Positions 63,133 to 64,000 of a stretch of 64,000 nt of DNA are shown here, piece by piece. The stretch lies in NCBI GenBank assembly GCA_029245955.1, contig JAQWOH010000079.1, positions 62,001-126,000 on the forward strand, given 5' to 3'. The position numbers and the translations under genes were made by a program. Each line of letters starts with the position of its first letter. Positions within the stretch are counted from its first letter, which is position 1. This stretch comes from Fuerstiella sp. (GTDB lineage Bacteria > Planctomycetota > Planctomycetia > Planctomycetales > Planctomycetaceae). Below the pieces are notes generated by a model. It saw only the letters and a list, made by a program, of their open reading frames with translations. It was not told where the DNA came from and did no database searches.

Positions 63133-64000
63133 ATGATGACGAATTCCGGGTCAAAGATTCCTTCAACGGAAACATCACAGGTCCGTTCCGCGACGCAGCC
63201 ACCTGATGGCGATCGAAAAGAGACGCCTTCCACGGGGACCGAAATTGTTCTGCAGGAATTTTCACTGTCGGCCGGCGGAAAACTCCTGCTTGACAATACG
63301 TCCGTGCAGTTTCCAGCCGGAAAGCTCACGCTGATTCTTGGTTGCAGTGGTGTCGGGAAATCGTTGCTGCTGCGCATTCTTGCAGGGCTGATTGACCGGG
63401 ATCACGCAGCGATTCGATATTCGGGGGGAATAAGTTTTCAGACTCACGGGGATTGCGGTGAATCCGGTGAAGTTCGCGATCATCGGATTCAGCCGGTTGC
63501 AGTGGTATTTCAGAGCTTCGCCCTGTTTGACGAACTCTCCCCTGCCGAAAACATAGAAATTGCTATCGAACATTCCTCGCAGTCGGCGGCAGCAGTATCA
63601 TCGAATCAAAAGGCCAGGGACCTGCTTAAGGAACTGGCTGTGCCCGGTGATCGTCCGACGTCCGTGCTGAGTGGAGGACAACAACAGCGTCTGGCGATCG
63701 CCAGAGCACTGGGAATGGACACTGACGTTGTTTTGTATGACGAACCGACATCCGGACTTGATACCAATACGGCTGCGCAGGTCGCGGAGTTGGTTCGTGA
63801 CACGCAGACGCATTTCGGGCGAACGTCGATCATTGTGACTCACGACTACGCGACGTTACTGGATGTTGCGGATCACGTCGTGGTATTGAATCATCACAAT
63901 CGCAGCCTGCAGGAACTGGCCACCGAAGACTGGAGTCGCCTTTCTGAGATTCTGGGAATACCTCCCGAGGCAGATGATGCCGCGTCTGTGGATCTGCCGA
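63133..64000 (+). CDS. ABC transporter ATP-binding protein, cut by the window end
   Basis: 289 residues visible; the gene continues past 64000. ATG ATG at 63133/63136 after GAGGG. Walker A LGCSGVGKSLLLRILAG, Q-loop VFQSFALFDELSPAENI, signature LSGGQQQRLAIARALG, Walker B VVLYDEPTSGLD and H-loop IIVTHDYATLLDVADH all intact, so it is an active-type NBD. The resemblance is to MlaF/Ttg2A-type ATPases of lipid-asymmetry transporters, and the preceding membrane-anchored protein would fit as a substrate-binding or periplasmic partner. A disordered 35-residue N-terminal extension precedes the domain. The permease lies presumably just downstream. Confidence 0.9.
   Translation, partial: MMTNSGSKIPSTETSQVRSATQPPDGDRKETPSTGTEIVLQEFSLSAGGKLLLDNTSVQFPAGKLTLILGCSGVGKSLLLRILAGLIDRDHAAIRYSGGISFQTHGDCGESGEVRDHRIQPVAVVFQSFALFDELSPAENIEIAIEHSSQSAAAVSSNQKARDLLKELAVPGDRPTSVLSGGQQQRLAIARALGMDTDVVLYDEPTSGLDTNTAAQVAELVRDTQTHFGRTSIIVTHDYATLLDVADHVVVLNHHNRSLQELATEDWSRLSEILGIPPEADDAASVDLP

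Overview
The window reads as a chromosomal segment of a Planctomycetota bacterium, probably a member of the Planctomycetaceae or a close uncultured relative. The basis is the gene content: planctomycete-type DUF1549/DUF1553 cytochrome proteins, PSCyt1/WD40 fusions, a PQQ-propeller/methyltransferase-like chimera, a giant TPR lipoprotein, a VWA/TPR secretion-type protein, a protein-kinase-like pseudoenzyme with an extracytoplasmic tail, and a deiodinase-like selenoprotein. GC content looks moderate by eye. I found no tRNA, rRNA, IS element or CRISPR array.

Layout. 1-5.2 kb: the tail of a TadG-like gene carrying a frameshift, a UGA-containing thioredoxin-fold selenoprotein gene, and a minus-strand pseudokinase gene whose 3' neighbour is a decayed pseudogene. 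5.3-8.2 kb: a TlpA-like thioredoxin and tsaD. 7.2-10.8 kb: a VWA/STN-like protein followed by a TPR/DUF2135-like ORF, separated by an A9 run at which a single -1 shift would fuse them. 11-25 kb: an M-family metallopeptidase, a duplicated-domain secreted protein, a giant TPR lipoprotein, the PQQ chimera, an FHA protein and a coiled-coil protein. 24-31 kb: housekeeping genes argH, queF, a glnE-like gene with two ACT-like insertions, and gap. 31-40 kb: a LuxR-type regulator, a Deg/HtrA protease, RNase III, an SMP-30-like lactonase, a broken TrkH/KtrB gene, a large hypothetical protein and a FliA-type sigma factor. 40-45 kb: an SbcD/YhaO-like subunit that has lost its metal ligands next to an SbcC/YhaN-like ATPase with two C-terminal DUF4332-like helix-hairpin-helix modules. 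47-52 kb: a small CPNC membrane protein, a Gfo/Idh/MocA oxidoreductase, a DUF997/sodium symporter pair and ribBA. 52-61 kb: a three-gene planctomycete set (DUF1549/DUF1553, PPC-domain, cytochrome/WD40). 61.8 kb to the end: a hypothetical membrane-anchored protein coupled to an ABC ATPase cut by the window edge.

The most notable item is the selenoprotein at 738-1967. A conventional caller splits it at the in-frame UGA, but the surrounding motif is that of iodothyronine deiodinases and a bacterial SECIS-like hairpin with a GGUCU loop lies at the right distance. Next are the inactive-looking nuclease/ATPase pair, the ACT-bearing GlnE and the A9 frameshift junction. Several genes carry single-base lesions. 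In the 2.2-2.9 kb and 36-37 kb cases multiple lesions point to real gene decay, whereas single lesions (TadG, A9) could also be sequence errors.
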